Assembly: GCA_946894095.1 (NCBI GenBank)
Contig: OX335661.1
Span: forward strand, 1-64,000
Direction of reading: 5' to 3'
Origin: Incurvaria masculella
Taxonomy: Eukaryota; Arthropoda; Insecta; Lepidoptera; Incurvariidae
Length of the DNA stretch: 64,000 nucleotides
The position numbers were made by a program, and so were the translations under genes. A model generated the notes under the pieces. It did no database searches. It saw nothing but the letters and a program-made list of their open reading frames with translations, and was not told the DNA's origin. This document shows, in pieces, positions 63,262 to 64,000 of the stretch (positions are counted from its first letter, which is position 1; every line of letters starts with the position of its first letter).

Positions 63262-64000
63262 CTAGCACGTCCTTAGACTTGGAAGTGAGATGTATTCTCT
63301 CTGAAAGCCTTTTGGGATCACGTTATGCTGACATAGTTTAGTTAAATCTTTGTATTTTTTGTCACTGATTGGAAGTCGGTGTCGATAAACTTTTTCAGGG
63401 ATACGTCCTTTTCCTATCACCTCAATTTCTTCACCTACCTCACTCGATTCCATGGAGTATTTTACCAAAATCTTATCTGGGTTGCTTTTTTTCATCGTTA
63501 TAATTCGGAGTTTGCTTATTTTTCCAGCGAGATTTCCTCGAAAATATTTGTTGGTTACTTTATCATATCCCAAAAAATCTTCATGAGTCAACGTCTCAAC
63601 ATTGTACGGTTTTCCTTTATTTCGGGCTATTTGGAACACTGTCGCCCACTGTGAAGGAGCCCAAATGGTCATTTGTCTTACAGAGATCTCAATGCATGCA
63701 TGCATACTGTCCACAGGCATCTCAGTGTGGCCTGGTAACAAGTAATTCATCTGGATCGTATTGATATTATGGCAATTTAGCAAAGCAAAATGCATAGCAG
63801 CTAACACTATTTTATTTTTATTTTGGCCTGGGCAGGAATCACTATAGAACAGCAAATTTTTAGCAATGTTGCGTGCATCGAGATTTTTTATATAATTAGT
63901 CAAGATCGTTGCCACTTCATTTGCCCCGCGATTTCCGTCAGCTTCTCCCCATGTGAAACAGTGGCCTTCTTTTGTAACACTCGTAAAAAGTCAAGTTGTA
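63262..64000 (-). CDS. DUF7869-type protein, incomplete at window end
   Basis: 217 codons from an internal Met, plus readable sequence to the window edge (GHCFTWGEADGNRGANEVAT upstream). Motifs: LLFYSDSCPGQNKNK, MNYLLPGHTEMPVDSMHACI, TIWAPSQWATVFQIARNKG. I associate these with the DUF7869 family in insects, probably derived from a DDE-type transposase. Asp in FYSDSC and Asp in PVDSMH could be metal ligands. The C-terminus is basic and ends SLPSLRTC. Upstream at about 63,978 YNLTFYE is in another frame from SVTKEGH, a one-base shift, so the gene is either broken or has a splice site there. Possibly a domesticated or decaying transposase; the N-terminal part lies outside. Confidence 0.68.

Overview
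The window is the end of an insect chromosome, most likely a moth or butterfly. It opens with a (CCTAA)n tract, which is the C-rich strand of the arthropod TTAGG telomere repeat, so base 1 is at or next to the chromosome tip. The order call (Lepidoptera) rests on recalled repeat families: the 'ACCGACTTCAAAAAAGGAGGAGG' terminal repeat, a Helitron ending CTAG, and Penelope, Jockey/CR1 and BEL/Pao remnants. The sequence is AT-rich and nearly all of it is transposable elements. Only one ordinary host gene is recognisable.

Region by region. 1-2.9 kb: telomere, a Penelope GIY-YIG relic, a miniature element carrying an internal TTAGG tract, and a BEL/Pao relic. 2.9-7.5 kb: a complete, open Gypsy-type LTR retrotransposon (LTRs 175/176 identical, 5-bp target duplication) inserted into the BEL/Pao integrase. 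7.7-13.6 kb: inverted miniature elements, a fold-back repeat and a Helitron. 13.9-18.2 kb: the MYG1 exonuclease gene on the + strand, with its first visible exon and its terminal exon both amplified in tandem, and introns filled with transposons. 18.2-29 kb: fold-back elements, satellites and decayed LINE and Penelope pieces.

29-39.5 kb holds two almost identical 5,266-bp units in direct tandem. From 37.2 to 61.0 kb there is a nest of elements that can be unpicked from terminal repeats and target duplications. A pogo/jerky-like DNA transposon (E1, 37,190-60,999) contains a second one of another family (E2, 41,818-60,176). E2 contains a 5'-truncated CR1/Jockey-group LINE (A), which contains both a fold-back element and an LTR retrotransposon with 1.8-kb LTRs (44,637-56,332). 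That LTR element contains a second copy (B) of the same LINE. The last 3 kb hold a Jockey-like reverse transcriptase relic and an incomplete DUF7869-type gene running off the window end.

Most of the 'genes' therefore belong to mobile elements. Those with the best-preserved coding capacity are the Gypsy element at 3.2-7.3 kb, the LINE-B reverse transcriptase at 47.8-49.7 kb, and the E2 transposase, which has a single frameshift in a homopolymer. MYG1 is coherent over about 330 codons, but its N-terminal exon was not found. No tRNA, rRNA or CRISPR feature is supported. Family names come from memory of motifs, not from a search.
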